From: Bacillota bacterium
GTDB taxonomy: Bacteria; Bacillota_I; Bacilli_A; RF39; UBA660
Assembly: GCA_021771185.1 (NCBI GenBank)
Contig: JAETPN010000012.1
Coordinates: 1-39,897 of the forward strand
DNA length: 39,897 nt
Reading direction: 5' to 3'
Shown piece by piece: positions 25,932 to 32,543 of the stretch. Both the position numbers and the translations under genes were made by a program. Under the pieces are notes generated by a model. The model saw nothing but the letters and a program-made list of their open reading frames with translations. It was not told where the DNA came from and ran no database searches. Each line of letters begins with the position of its first letter. The first letter of the stretch is position 1.

Positions 25932-26372
25932 CTACATTTTATTTTTTTCTTCCAACTTGTCATTTGCTTTATTGATCACTTCAACTTCTTTTTCAAGATA
26001 CATAAGTCTTTGCCTATTTTCAGAATAACCAAGTATCATATACTCTTTCAAAATTCGAGTAAACCATTTTCTAAATTCAGCTCCTCTTTTTGATTGCACT
26101 CTATAACTAATAGCTAAAATTATATCTAAGCTATAGTAATCAACTGTACATTTGACTCTACGATCCCCTACTTTTTGAACAGTCTCCTGTTTTCTGATAG
26201 CGAAAGGATTTGGTTCTTCTTGAAGTATATGATGAATATGCTCATCGATTGTCTTATCATCAACCTGAAACAACATTGCTAATTGCTCGCGATTTAACCA
26301 AATCCTTCCATCCTTTAAACGTTCTTCTACTCTTACATCTTGATTTTCAAATAATATAATTACATTTTTCAA
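25932..26372 (-). CDS. Short RhuM-family protein (C-terminally reduced; TTG start)
   Basis: 146 residues from TTG 26372, which has AGAAGGA six bases upstream; a GTG at 26402 in the same frame has no such site. Motifs RIWLNREQLAMLFQVDDKTIDEHI, CTVDYYSLDIILAISYRVQSKRG and FRKWFTRILKEYMILGY are the conserved core of the RhuM (virulence_RhuM) family, a DNA-binding-like domain often carried on islands. Usual members are about 300 residues or more, so roughly the C-terminal half is absent. The reading frame ends cleanly at a strong terminator, so it may be a settled short form rather than decay. The function of the family is unknown. Confidence 0.75.
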   Translation of the reverse strand: MKNVIILFENQDVRVEERLKDGRIWLNREQLAMLFQVDDKTIDEHIHHILQEEPNPFAIRKQETVQKVGDRRVKCTVDYYSLDIILAISYRVQSKRGAEFRKWFTRILKEYMILGYSENRQRLMYLEKEVEVINKANDKLEEKNKM

Positions 26373-26514
26373 ACAAAATCCTTCTTTCTTTATAAATAAC
26401 ACTCATATTACAAATTTCTTTTTTTATACTCCTCTCTTTTGGATTTTGCCCTTTTCTCATATTTTAGTTTCATCTCACATTTCCCCGTGCGACGCGAGGT
26501 TAGGCTTTTATATC
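26373..26514 (-). promoter_or_regulatory. Long structured leader of the RhuM-like gene
   Basis: About 140 bases separate the predicted transcription start from the TTG start. Near the 5' end is a G+C-rich patch (26483-26499) in which CCUCG pairs with CGGGG around a 7-base loop, unlike the A/T-rich surroundings. An ATG-TGA start-stop pair and a 21-codon Lys/Arg-rich ORF (26408-26473) follow. This could be a regulatory leader or the remnant of an inserted element. Confidence 0.45.
26408..26473 (-). CDS. Possible 21-residue basic leader peptide
   Basis: ATG 26473 to TAA 26408 encodes a peptide beginning MKLKYEKRAKSKREE with more than half charged residues. The upstream GGGG is a poor ribosome binding site. 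It ends six bases before the GTG codon of the RhuM frame. It may be translated as a leader or may be chance. Confidence 0.22.
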   Translation of the reverse strand: MKLKYEKRAKSKREEYKKRNL

Positions 26515-26520
26515 AATTAT

Positions 26521-26549
26521 ATTATAATGAACATTTATATACACGTCAA
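26521..26549 (-). promoter_or_regulatory. Strong promoter of the RhuM-like gene
   Basis: TTGACG (26544-26549), a 17-bp spacer and TATAAT (26521-26526) on the minus strand. It lies just after the alaS terminator, so the RhuM-like gene is transcribed separately. Confidence 0.8.
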
Positions 26550-26558
26550 TATTTTTTA

Positions 26559-26589
26559 CAAAAAAAGCAATTAATCTAAAATTGCTTTT
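26559..26589 (-). terminator. Intrinsic terminator of alaS
   Basis: On the minus strand AAAAGCAATT (26589-26580), loop TTAGATT, AATTGCTTTT (26572-26563), then a T run. The stem includes the last alaS codons and the stop. Confidence 0.8.
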
Positions 26590-28310
26590 ATTCTTCGTAC
26601 ACCAGCACTACTTGCTTGCTCTTTTTTGATTTTAAAATGTCCTAGTTCACTGGTATTTTTTACATGTGGTCCTCCACATAGTTCTTTCGATACATTGCCA
26701 ATGGAATAAACAGTTACTTGATCTGGATATTTTTCAATAAACATACATTCAGCACCAGACGCTAAGGCATCTTCTTTAGACATTTCTTCTTTGGTTACGT
26801 CTAATCCATCTAGAATCCATTGATTAACTAAAGCTTCTACTTGTGTCTTTTCTTCATCACTTAACTTATGATCACAAGAGAAATCAAAACGCATACGTTC
26901 TTCTGTAATGTTGCTTCCCTTTTGATGAACATCAGAACCAACAACAACTTTAAGAGCCGCATTTAGTAAATGAGTTGCTGTATGGTATTTTGTCTCAACT
27001 TCTCCATTTCCAGCAAGTCCACCTTTAAATTTCCCTGCAGAGGCAGTTCTTGATTTTTCTTGATGTTCTCTAAATTTGTTATTAAATCCTTCTTCATCTA
27101 CCTTTAAATTACGCTCACTCGCAAGTTCAATGGTAAGTTCAATTGGGAACCCATACGTATCATATAAATGAAATGCGGTTACACCATCAATATCATGTCC
27201 ATTTTTGGCTTCTTTTTCAAACATACGAAGTCCTTTTTCTAAAGTACGATTAAATTTAATTTTTTCATTCTTTAACGTATCTAACACGACGTGGTAATTA
27301 TCTTCTAATTCTTTATAATAAGTCTTATATTTTTCTAGAATTAATGTAGCAATTTGTTGTTCCCAATCACTATTAATATCTATATTTAACTTTTTGGCAT
27401 GACGAATCGCACGACGAATTAATCTTCTTAAAATATATCCTTGATCTGTATTCGCTGGGCGAATTCCAGCAGGATCCGCACTAATAAAGACTGCAGTTCT
27501 TAAGTGATCTGCGATAATACGCATACTCTTTTTATTTTCAGCATAAGAAACACCTGAAATAGTAGCGATTAATTCAATGACATCTTTCCAAATACTAGAC
27601 TCATAGTTATCATGTACGCCTTCTAAAATAGCCGTTGTTCTCTCAACACCCATTCCTGTATCTACATTCTTTTTAGGAAGTTCTGTGACACCTGAAGCAT
27701 CTTTATAATATTGCATAAAAACATTATTCCAAATTTCTACCCAACGTTCATCCTCTGTATCAAAGGTTTCAGGAATTGGATCTTCACTACGCCAATAAAA
27801 AATTTCTGTATCAGGTCCACAAGGTCCTGCTTCTCCAGCAATCCAGAAATTATCCTCGACAGTACGAGCAATTTTCTCTTCCTTTATTCCTAAACTACGC
27901 CATTTTTGATAACTTTCTTCGTCAAATGGAATGTCTTCATTTCCAGCAAAGACGGTAACTGCAAGTTTTTCTACCGGAATTTTTAAAATGGTTGTTAAAA
28001 ATTCAAAACTCCAAGCAATACTATCTTCCTTAAAATAATCTCCTAAACTCCAATTTCCTAACATTTCAAAGAATGTATGATGGGTTGTATCTCCTACCTC
28101 ATCCAAATCATTGGTGCGAATACATTTTTGATAATCACATAATCTTGTTCCGTAAGGATGCGTTTGTCCCATTAAATAAGGAATTAATGGTTGCATTCCT
28201 GCGGTATTAAAAAGAACAGAAGGATCATTTTCAGGTACTACTGGAGCACTTGGAATTTGCTTATGTCCTTTACTGATAAAAAATGAGATATATAAATCCT
28301 TCAAATTCAT
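26571..28310 (-). CDS. alaS: Alanine-tRNA ligase, short form lacking C-Ala and the editing-domain beta-barrel
   Basis: 579 residues against about 870 in typical bacteria. The class II catalytic core is intact (VLFNTAGMQPLIPYLMG, THHTFFEMLGNWSLGDYF, WNNVFMQYY, VDTGMGVERT) and so is the tRNA-recognition helix region (GYILRRLIRRAIRHAK). The editing zinc site is present as HTATH (H443, H447) and CGGPH (C545, H549). The beta-barrel insertion that usually precedes HTATH is absent, and the protein stops right after the editing domain, with no coiled coil or C-Ala. It charges tRNA-Ala. It may be the sole enzyme or a second copy. AGGAGG precedes the ATG. Confidence 0.88.
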   Translation of the reverse strand: MNLKDLYISFFISKGHKQIPSAPVVPENDPSVLFNTAGMQPLIPYLMGQTHPYGTRLCDYQKCIRTNDLDEVGDTTHHTFFEMLGNWSLGDYFKEDSIAWSFEFLTTILKIPVEKLAVTVFAGNEDIPFDEESYQKWRSLGIKEEKIARTVEDNFWIAGEAGPCGPDTEIFYWRSEDPIPETFDTEDERWVEIWNNVFMQYYKDASGVTELPKKNVDTGMGVERTTAILEGVHDNYESSIWKDVIELIATISGVSYAENKKSMRIIADHLRTAVFISADPAGIRPANTDQGYILRRLIRRAIRHAKKLNIDINSDWEQQIATLILEKYKTYYKELEDNYHVVLDTLKNEKIKFNRTLEKGLRMFEKEAKNGHDIDGVTAFHLYDTYGFPIELTIELASERNLKVDEEGFNNKFREHQEKSRTASAGKFKGGLAGNGEVETKYHTATHLLNAALKVVVGSDVHQKGSNITEERMRFDFSCDHKLSDEEKTQVEALVNQWILDGLDVTKEEMSKEDALASGAECMFIEKYPDQVTVYSIGNVSKELCGGPHVKNTSELGHFKIKKEQASSAGVRRIKAILD

Positions 28311-28311
28311 A

Positions 28312-28866
28312 CTAATCTACCTCCTCTAATAAATTTATTACTTTTTCTTTTAACTCCTCCATCGTTCCATCATTTGTCACATAATAATCATATGCATTAT
28401 AATCATCTAAAGCGGTTTCTGTTTGATGACTACTTTGTTCCTTATTTAATGGTGAAACAAAGTTTGGACGCTCAACAAAGATGGAGATGGCATGAGGAAA
28501 TTTTTTCTTTACCTCATCAATTTCTTCAGGAAAACGAACATCTGAAATGGTCAAAACATCACAGAAAAAAGAGTATACCTTAATATCTTCACAAACACGA
28601 CGAATGAAAAAGTTAGTGTCAATTTGTTTTCGAATAATTTCTGTTCCTAATTCTTGTAAAAAGGAACGAACTTCATCTTTCGTTTCTTCTCTACCATCCC
28701 ATGAAGTCAATCTTTTGGCATAGTCTTTAATATAGTAAGAAAAGTAAAGACCTTCGGGTTTCAATGCATGTCTAAGATAATACTCACGAATAAACATAGC
28801 TACGGTATCTTTTCCATGACGGGCACGTCCTGCGATTAAAAATATTTTAGGTTCTCTTTTTTTCAT
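28312..28866 (-). CDS. P-loop nucleotide kinase, dNMP-kinase-like
   Basis: 184 residues. The P-loop is IAGRARHGKDT at residues 11-21. TISDVRFPEEIDEV near residue 105 resembles the substrate-side motif of phage T4 gp1-type deoxynucleoside monophosphate kinases. ERPNF and the C-terminal helices also fit that fold. A phosphate transfer to a nucleotide is likely, but the substrate cannot be fixed from sequence; dephospho-CoA-kinase-like proteins are the nearest alternative. AAGGAG precedes the ATG. One base separates it from alaS, so they are cotranscribed. Confidence 0.7.
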   Translation of the reverse strand: MKKREPKIFLIAGRARHGKDTVAMFIREYYLRHALKPEGLYFSYYIKDYAKRLTSWDGREETKDEVRSFLQELGTEIIRKQIDTNFFIRRVCEDIKVYSFFCDVLTISDVRFPEEIDEVKKKFPHAISIFVERPNFVSPLNKEQSSHQTETALDDYNAYDYYVTNDGTMEELKEKVINLLEEVD

Positions 28867-28875
28867 AGGTTCTCC

Positions 28876-30012
28876 TTAATTAAATTTTAAAATATCATAT
28901 CGTTCATCTAAGAATAACAAAAGTGTTTTTAATGCGGCAATAATTGGTGTTGAGATCGCCATTCCTAAGATTCCCCAGAAATGACCAAAAATCAATAAAC
29001 CAATAATAATGGTTACAGGGTGTAACTTTGTCGTTTTGCTTAAAATTAATGATTGCAAAAAGTTTCCTTCAATAAACTGAATTAACGCAACTGAAATTAA
29101 TGTAAAAATACCAATGGTTGAACTTGAGGCAAAACCAACGATAACTGCAGGTGCTCCTCCGATATAAGGTCCCGCATATGGGATAACATTCGTAAGTCCA
29201 CAAAATAAACCAAACAAAATTGGGGCCTTTAAACCAACAAAAGCAAAGGCAAGAGAACTTACGATGAAGATTAATAAAGCATCTAACAAGGCACCTTGTA
29301 CATATCCACGCATGGACTCGTTAATTGCCATTAATAATTCCCTAGTTCCATTTCTACTTTTCTTTGGTAAAAAGGATATCATATTCTCCATATTATCAAA
29401 ACTAATAAGGAGATAAAAACCAATGACCAAACCAATCACAATTGTCCCCATTCCAGACATAAGTCCTTTCGCAAAAGCCAAAACCTTTTCAGGCATTGTA
29501 GATGTTATATTAGTTGCAAGTGTTTCAATCGTTTGAAAAACATCGGATTTTACTTCATCAATATTAATTTGCTCAATCATATCAAAACGATCTAAAGCAT
29601 CTTCTAGCCATACCTTTGAAGTATCTAGTACGTTTGGTAATGTCTTAATAAATTCTGAAGTTTGTTTGTAAAGAATAGGTACCATTAAATTTAGAATGAT
29701 GAAAACAACACTTAAAAATACAAAATAAGTAAGGATAGCTCCAAAAGTTCTTTTAATTCCTTTCTTCTTTAACCAAACAACAATTGGGTTAAATAACCAG
29801 GCAATGATAAATCCAATAAATAAAGGAGATAAGATGCCTAATACTGTAAATAAAAACTGTTTCACATTCCACGCTTTTAAGATCAATGTCGTTGCATAAA
29901 CACCAATAATCAAAGATAAAATCAACATTAAACTTAAAAATTTACGTGCTAAATCAACAACAATATTAATGTTTTTAATATTTAATTTTGTTTCGGTTTT
30001 TTTCTCTTTCAT
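28876..30012 (-). CDS. AI-2E family transporter
   Basis: 378 residues with about eight membrane helices in the usual pattern: two near the N-terminus, a central soluble stretch of about 100 residues and a C-terminal bundle with GLTNVIPYAGPYIGGAPAVIVG and HPVTIIIGLLIFGHFWGILGMAISTPI. These are the hallmark motifs of the AI-2E (TqsA/PerM) family. Substrates vary (AI-2, Na+/H+ or unknown). ATG 30012 is preferred to the adjacent ATG 30015 because AGGTG is then five bases away. The start of an operon with the dNMP-kinase-like gene and alaS. Confidence 0.88.
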   Translation of the reverse strand: MKEKKTETKLNIKNINIVVDLARKFLSLMLILSLIIGVYATTLILKAWNVKQFLFTVLGILSPLFIGFIIAWLFNPIVVWLKKKGIKRTFGAILTYFVFLSVVFIILNLMVPILYKQTSEFIKTLPNVLDTSKVWLEDALDRFDMIEQINIDEVKSDVFQTIETLATNITSTMPEKVLAFAKGLMSGMGTIVIGLVIGFYLLISFDNMENMISFLPKKSRNGTRELLMAINESMRGYVQGALLDALLIFIVSSLAFAFVGLKAPILFGLFCGLTNVIPYAGPYIGGAPAVIVGFASSSTIGIFTLISVALIQFIEGNFLQSLILSKTTKLHPVTIIIGLLIFGHFWGILGMAISTPIIAALKTLLLFLDERYDILKFN

Positions 30013-30033
30013 CATTTCACCTCTAATATTTTC

Positions 30034-30062
30034 ATTATATCAATATAAGTATTATATGTAAA
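30034..30062 (-). promoter_or_regulatory. Promoter of the AI-2E transporter-alaS operon
   Basis: TTTACA (30057-30062), a 17-bp spacer and TATAAT (30034-30039) on the minus strand. It begins where the small-RNA terminator ends, so the operon does not depend on the upstream RNA transcript. Confidence 0.78.
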
Positions 30063-30089
30063 GAAAAACAAGAAAATAATTCTTGTTTT
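30060..30089 (-). terminator. Intrinsic terminator of the candidate small RNA
   Basis: On the minus strand AAAACAAGAA (30089-30080), loop UUAUU, UUCUUGUUUU (30074-30065), then UCUU. A 10-bp perfect stem, directly after the 3' arm of the basal RNA stem. Confidence 0.75.
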
Positions 30090-30193
30090 ATGGACGGCGT
30101 TTGATTCTTATTTTTTGATAAATGATCTGTTTTTTTCAGATTAGGTTCCCTTTTTATTTCTTTATGATTTATCAACAAATCAAACCCTCTCCT
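30060..30193 (-). ncRNA. Candidate structured small RNA, about 130 nt, unassigned family
   Basis: A stand-alone unit between frr and the AI-2E transporter gene, with its own promoter and terminator. The 5' end (30192-30178) pairs with 30106-30092: 12 of 15 positions match, including eight consecutive pairs GUUUGAUU/AAUCAAAC and an outer GGA/UCC. Inside it a second stem joins 30175-30167 and 30123-30115 (UUGAUAAAU/AUUUAUCAA). Within that are AGG-GAA-CCU (30151-30143) and AUCUG-A7-CAGAU (30141-30125). The nested order and the independent promoter argue for a real RNA. It does not match 6S, SRP, tmRNA or RNase P as I know them. Confidence 0.55.
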
Positions 30194-30199
30194 ATTTTC

Positions 30200-30228
30200 A
30201 GTATAAAGTATTTTATGTAAAACAGCAA
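30200..30228 (-). promoter_or_regulatory. Promoter of the candidate small RNA
   Basis: TTGCTG (30223-30228), a 17-bp spacer and TATACT (30200-30205) on the minus strand. The expected start is near 30193, just ahead of the 5' arm of the basal stem. Confidence 0.6.
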
Positions 30229-30276
30229 TCTTAGTTGTCATCTTTTTACAAACGCAATGTCAAATAATGTCCAATT

Positions 30277-30301
30277 AAAAAACATTTCAATTGAAATGTT
30301 T
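30277..30301 (-). terminator. Intrinsic terminator of frr
   Basis: On the minus strand AAACATTTC, AATT, GAAATGTTT, then a T run. It overlaps the frr stop codon and separates frr from the small-RNA gene. Confidence 0.75.
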
Positions 30302-30842
30302 ATACCGTCATTAATTCTTCTTCTTTCTTTTTATATACTTCATCAACTTTTTTATTATATTTGTTGATTAATTCTTGTACATCTTCCCCAGCACCCTTCA
30401 TTTCGTCCTCTGGTACTTCTTGTTTTTTAATATTGTTATTTGCATCTTGACGGATATTACGAAGACTAATTTTTGCTTCTTCTGCCATTTGTTTTGCTTG
30501 TTTTACATAATCACGACGTGTTTCTTCCGTAAGTGCTGGAATATTTAAAATAATTGTCTCTCCATTATTATTTGGTGTAAGTCCAATATTAGCTTCAAAA
30601 ATTCCTTTTTCAATCGCTTGTAATGTTGAACGGTCATAAGGTTTAATCATCAATTGACGAGCTTCTGGAATAGAAACAGTAGCTAATTGTTTTAACGGCG
30701 TATCTACACCATAATATGATACCATCACACCATCTAAAATTGCAGGATTCGCACGTCCAGCACGAATATTTAATAATCTTTTTTCTAATACTTCAATCGC
30801 ATGTTCCATCGACATTTCTGTTTCCATTAATATATCATTCAT
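30300..30842 (-). CDS. frr: Ribosome recycling factor
   Basis: 180 residues, the usual length. MEHAIEVLEKRLLNIRAGRANPAILDG, LKQLATVSIPEARQLMIKPYD and the C-terminal helix ending AGEDVQELINKYNKKVDEVYKKKEEELM match RRF throughout. With EF-G it splits post-termination ribosomes. In many Firmicutes frr follows pyrH; here it stands alone with a fully consensus promoter. GAGGATG lies before the ATG. Confidence 0.96.
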   Translation of the reverse strand: MNDILMETEMSMEHAIEVLEKRLLNIRAGRANPAILDGVMVSYYGVDTPLKQLATVSIPEARQLMIKPYDRSTLQAIEKGIFEANIGLTPNNNGETIILNIPALTEETRRDYVKQAKQMAEEAKISLRNIRQDANNNIKKQEVPEDEMKGAGEDVQELINKYNKKVDEVYKKKEEELMTV

Positions 30843-30867
30843 TCTAATTCATCCTCTCACTATCTAT

Positions 30868-30896
30868 ATTATACAAATGGGTTCTTTTTTTGTCAA
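30868..30896 (-). promoter_or_regulatory. Consensus promoter of frr
   Basis: TTGACA (30891-30896), a 17-bp spacer and TATAAT (30868-30873) on the minus strand: a perfect match to the vegetative sigma consensus. Confidence 0.88.
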
Positions 30897-30909
30897 TAAA
30901 AGAATATTC

Positions 30910-31350
30910 TTACTGATTTAGCTTTTCACGAATTACTTTACTAACAAAAGACATGTCAACTTTCCCTTTTAATTTTGGATTTAAAATTCCCATCAGCTTC
31001 CCCATATCCTTCATACTCTCTGGTTGTACTGTCACAAAAGCATCATCGATTTCTTTTAGTACTTCTTCCTCACTTAATTGTTCTGGCATATAGGTAGAAA
31101 GTAATTCAATTTCTTTGTTTGTTTGATCAATTAAATCTGTACGGTTTCCTTTTTCAAATTCAGTAATAGACTCTTTTCTTGTTTTAATTTGTTTTCCAAT
31201 AATAGTAATTAACTCTTCATCTGTACAATTTCTTTTTAATTTCAACTCTTCCATTTGCATCGCAGCTTTAATCATGCGAATAACATTTAATCTCTCCTTA
31301 TCCTTACTCTTCATCGCTTCTTTTAAATCATTTAATAATTGTTCTCTCAT
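30910..31350 (-). CDS. yqeY: GatB/YqeY domain protein
   Basis: 146 residues. LKEAMKSKDKERLNVIRMIKAAMQMEE, ELITIIGKQIKTRKESI and the C-terminal MGKLMGILNPKLKGKVDMSFVSKVIRE are the YqeY family, related to the tail domain of GatB. The role is uncertain and thought to involve tRNA. It follows rpsU, the common Firmicutes arrangement, but a terminator and a -10 box (TATAAT, 31371-31376; weak -35) lie between them. Only a short AAGAAT/ATTCTT hairpin (30900-30911) follows. AAGGGTG precedes the ATG. Confidence 0.92.
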   Translation of the reverse strand: MREQLLNDLKEAMKSKDKERLNVIRMIKAAMQMEELKLKRNCTDEELITIIGKQIKTRKESITEFEKGNRTDLIDQTNKEIELLSTYMPEQLSEEEVLKEIDDAFVTVQPESMKDMGKLMGILNPKLKGKVDMSFVSKVIREKLNQ

Positions 31351-31392
31351 TTTATCACCCTTTCCTCTTTATTATATCATATTTTACTTGAA

Positions 31393-31414
31393 CAAAAAAA
31401 GAGCAAAGCTCTTT
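31393..31414 (-). terminator. Intrinsic terminator of rpsU
   Basis: On the minus strand AAAGAGC, loop TTT, GCTCTTT and a run of Ts. It overlaps the rpsU stop and may act as a partial terminator before yqeY. Confidence 0.72.
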
Positions 31415-31616
31415 AATTATAATCTCTATTATAACGGTTTTTTTTACGACTATTTTTAATAGCCTCTTCTTTACGTTTTCTTCTTTTTACTCCAGGTTTT
31501 AAATAACCTTGTTGTTTTTCTTTTAGTCTTTTAAAAGAGTCATCATTACGAGTTTTTTGTTTCCAGACTTTTAAAGCACCTTCCACACTACCATTTCTAA
31601 CAACGATTGTAGACAT
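31413..31616 (-). CDS. rpsU: 30S ribosomal protein S21
   Basis: 67 residues. It starts STIVVRNGSVEGALKVWK after the initiator Met and ends in the Lys/Arg-rich tail of bS21. Two adjacent ATGs are present; I take 31616 because the family begins MSTIVV and the GGGAGGG site is then seven bases away. It binds the 30S subunit near the 3' end of 16S rRNA. Confidence 0.95.
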   Translation of the reverse strand: MSTIVVRNGSVEGALKVWKQKTRNDDSFKRLKEKQQGYLKPGVKRRKRKEEAIKNSRKKNRYNRDYN

Positions 31617-31650
31617 CATAAATCCCTCCCTTCCAGACTAAACTAGAAGT

Positions 31651-31679
31651 ATTATATCATTTATTTTAAAGCATTTCAA
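31651..31679 (-). promoter_or_regulatory. Promoter of rpsU
   Basis: TTGAAA (31674-31679), a 17-bp spacer and TATAAT (31651-31656) on the minus strand, with GGGAGGG upstream of the start codon, consistent with high expression. Confidence 0.82.
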
Positions 31680-31697
31680 CCAAAAATAGTCAAAATT

Positions 31698-32159
31698 CTA
31701 TTTTTCTTTTACTTTCAAAAAAGTTTTTTCTTTCTCTCTACCAACCTTATAAGTTCTTAATTCTTCTGGTGTGGTAACTAGTGGTAACCATATACCATCT
31801 TCAAACCAAATATGAAAGCGCTCCACACTTTGATCAGATAAACATTGAATACTTACATAAGCACTGGTTTGATATTCTTCTCCTCGATCATGACGTGTGA
31901 TCGTTATCTTCTCTTTTCCCACATGAATTTCACGGCATAATTCTGTTTGAATCTTTTCATTTTCTACGGATAAAAGACCACAAACCTTATAATCTAAATA
32001 AGATAGTTGATATTCGAAAAGATTTCTCTCATTTTTTTTTGATGATAAATTAACACAGAAGGAAATTTTATCAGGATCATACAGTTGATTAGAAATCTTC
32101 AAATAATCTAATAATAGATGTAGTTGAACATTGTAAATATTATTGATTTGATGTTCCAT
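31698..32159 (-). CDS. Hypothetical protein, unknown function
   Basis: 153 residues from ATG 32159, chosen because AGGAGG is five bases upstream; an in-frame upstream start would run back through the -10 box. A soluble protein with no signal peptide, membrane helix or catalytic motif that I recognise. The alternating pattern in the middle (EYQLSYLDYKVCGLLSV, KEKITITRHDR) suggests beta structure. It has a fully consensus promoter with a palindrome over the -10 and is flanked by terminators, so it is a single-gene, possibly regulated unit. Confidence 0.75.
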   Translation of the reverse strand: MEHQINNIYNVQLHLLLDYLKISNQLYDPDKISFCVNLSSKKNERNLFEYQLSYLDYKVCGLLSVENEKIQTELCREIHVGKEKITITRHDRGEEYQTSAYVSIQCLSDQSVERFHIWFEDGIWLPLVTTPEELRTYKVGREKEKTFLKVKEK

Positions 32160-32184
32160 AAATTCCTCCTTTGTGGTAATTGGT

Positions 32185-32213
32185 ATTATACCTAATTTAA
32201 AAGACAATGTCAA
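32185..32213 (-). promoter_or_regulatory. Fully consensus promoter with palindromic -10 region
   Basis: TTGACA (32208-32213), a 17-bp spacer and TATAAT (32185-32190) on the minus strand. The palindrome GGTAT-A-ATACC (32182-32192) covers the -10 box and could be an operator. Confidence 0.85.
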
Positions 32214-32245
32214 AAAACTAATAGTTTTTTATCACACTATTAGTT
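32212..32245 (-). terminator. Intrinsic terminator upstream of the 31698-32159 gene
   Basis: On the minus strand AACTAATAG (32245-32237), a 12-base loop, CTATTAGTT (32224-32216), then TTTT. It should stop transcripts from the spoVID-ysxE unit before the next promoter. Confidence 0.65.
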
Positions 32246-32284
32246 CAATATTAAGATTACTTTTTATTCTATTTCATACGTTAT

Positions 32285-32332
32285 AATGGAAACAATACTT
32301 TTTGCCCCTTAGTATTGTTTCCATTTTTTATT
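32285..32332 (+). terminator. 15-bp perfect hairpin with T tail on the plus strand
   Basis: AATGGAAACAATACT (32285-32299), an 11-base loop, AGTATTGTTTCCATT (32311-32325), then TTTTATTTTT. It has the form of a strong plus-strand terminator, yet no plus-strand gene ends upstream and a tiny plus-strand ORF begins 36 bases later. Confidence 0.6.
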
Positions 32333-32360
32333 TTTCGCATATAATATGTTAGGTGATAGT

Positions 32361-32543
32361 ATGCCAAATGGTTGTAACAGATGGTGGGGTCGTGGAAAAT
32401 GGATATGTTGCTGTGGTATTTTTGGAATTCTACTATTCTATCAATTAATTCTAACTTTTTTTATCTTTACACGATTTAACTTATTATTATTAATTTTTTT
32501 CCTATTCTTGATGTTGTTTAGTTTTTTTCGATTGATATGGTAA
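32361..32543 (+). CDS. Small membrane protein, unknown function
   Basis: 60 residues from ATG 32361, with AGGTG five bases upstream and TATAAT at 32340-32345. The N-terminus is polar with MPNGCNRWWGRGKWICCC (four Cys, three Trp), followed by two hydrophobic stretches that together fill the rest. Its last 42 bases overlap the 3' end of the ysxE-like gene on the other strand. The ribosome binding site and amino-acid pattern favour a real gene, but no family is recognised. Confidence 0.5.
   Translation: MPNGCNRWWGRGKWICCCGIFGILLFYQLILTFFIFTRFNLLLLIFFLFLMLFSFFRLIW

Noticed and set aside
26408..26473. Mini-ORF as the displaced N-terminus of the RhuM gene through a frameshift
   Set aside because: The RhuM frame already begins at the usual family N-terminus after a good ribosome binding site, and the mini-ORF is in another frame without RhuM similarity.
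30060..30193. Identification of the small RNA as 6S, SRP or tmRNA
   Set aside because: It is shorter than 6S and lacks the large central bubble. It has no SRP GGAAGG-type apical loop and no tRNA-like ends or tag frame for tmRNA.
30035..30241. 68-codon minus-strand ORF across the frr-AI-2E intergenic region
   Set aside because: It has no ribosome binding site, reads through the small-RNA promoter, all its stems and the terminator, and has no protein-like pattern. The RNA explains the region better.
31630..31649. Leader hairpin CTTCTAG/CTGGAAG before rpsU as an autoregulatory RNA
   Set aside because: The transcription start predicted from the promoter at 31651-31679 falls inside the 5' arm, so the RNA would not contain the complete stem.
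32282..32287. Plus-strand TATAAT before the 15-bp hairpin as a promoter
   Set aside because: No -35 box lies at 16-18 bp, and a transcript from it would start inside the hairpin arm.
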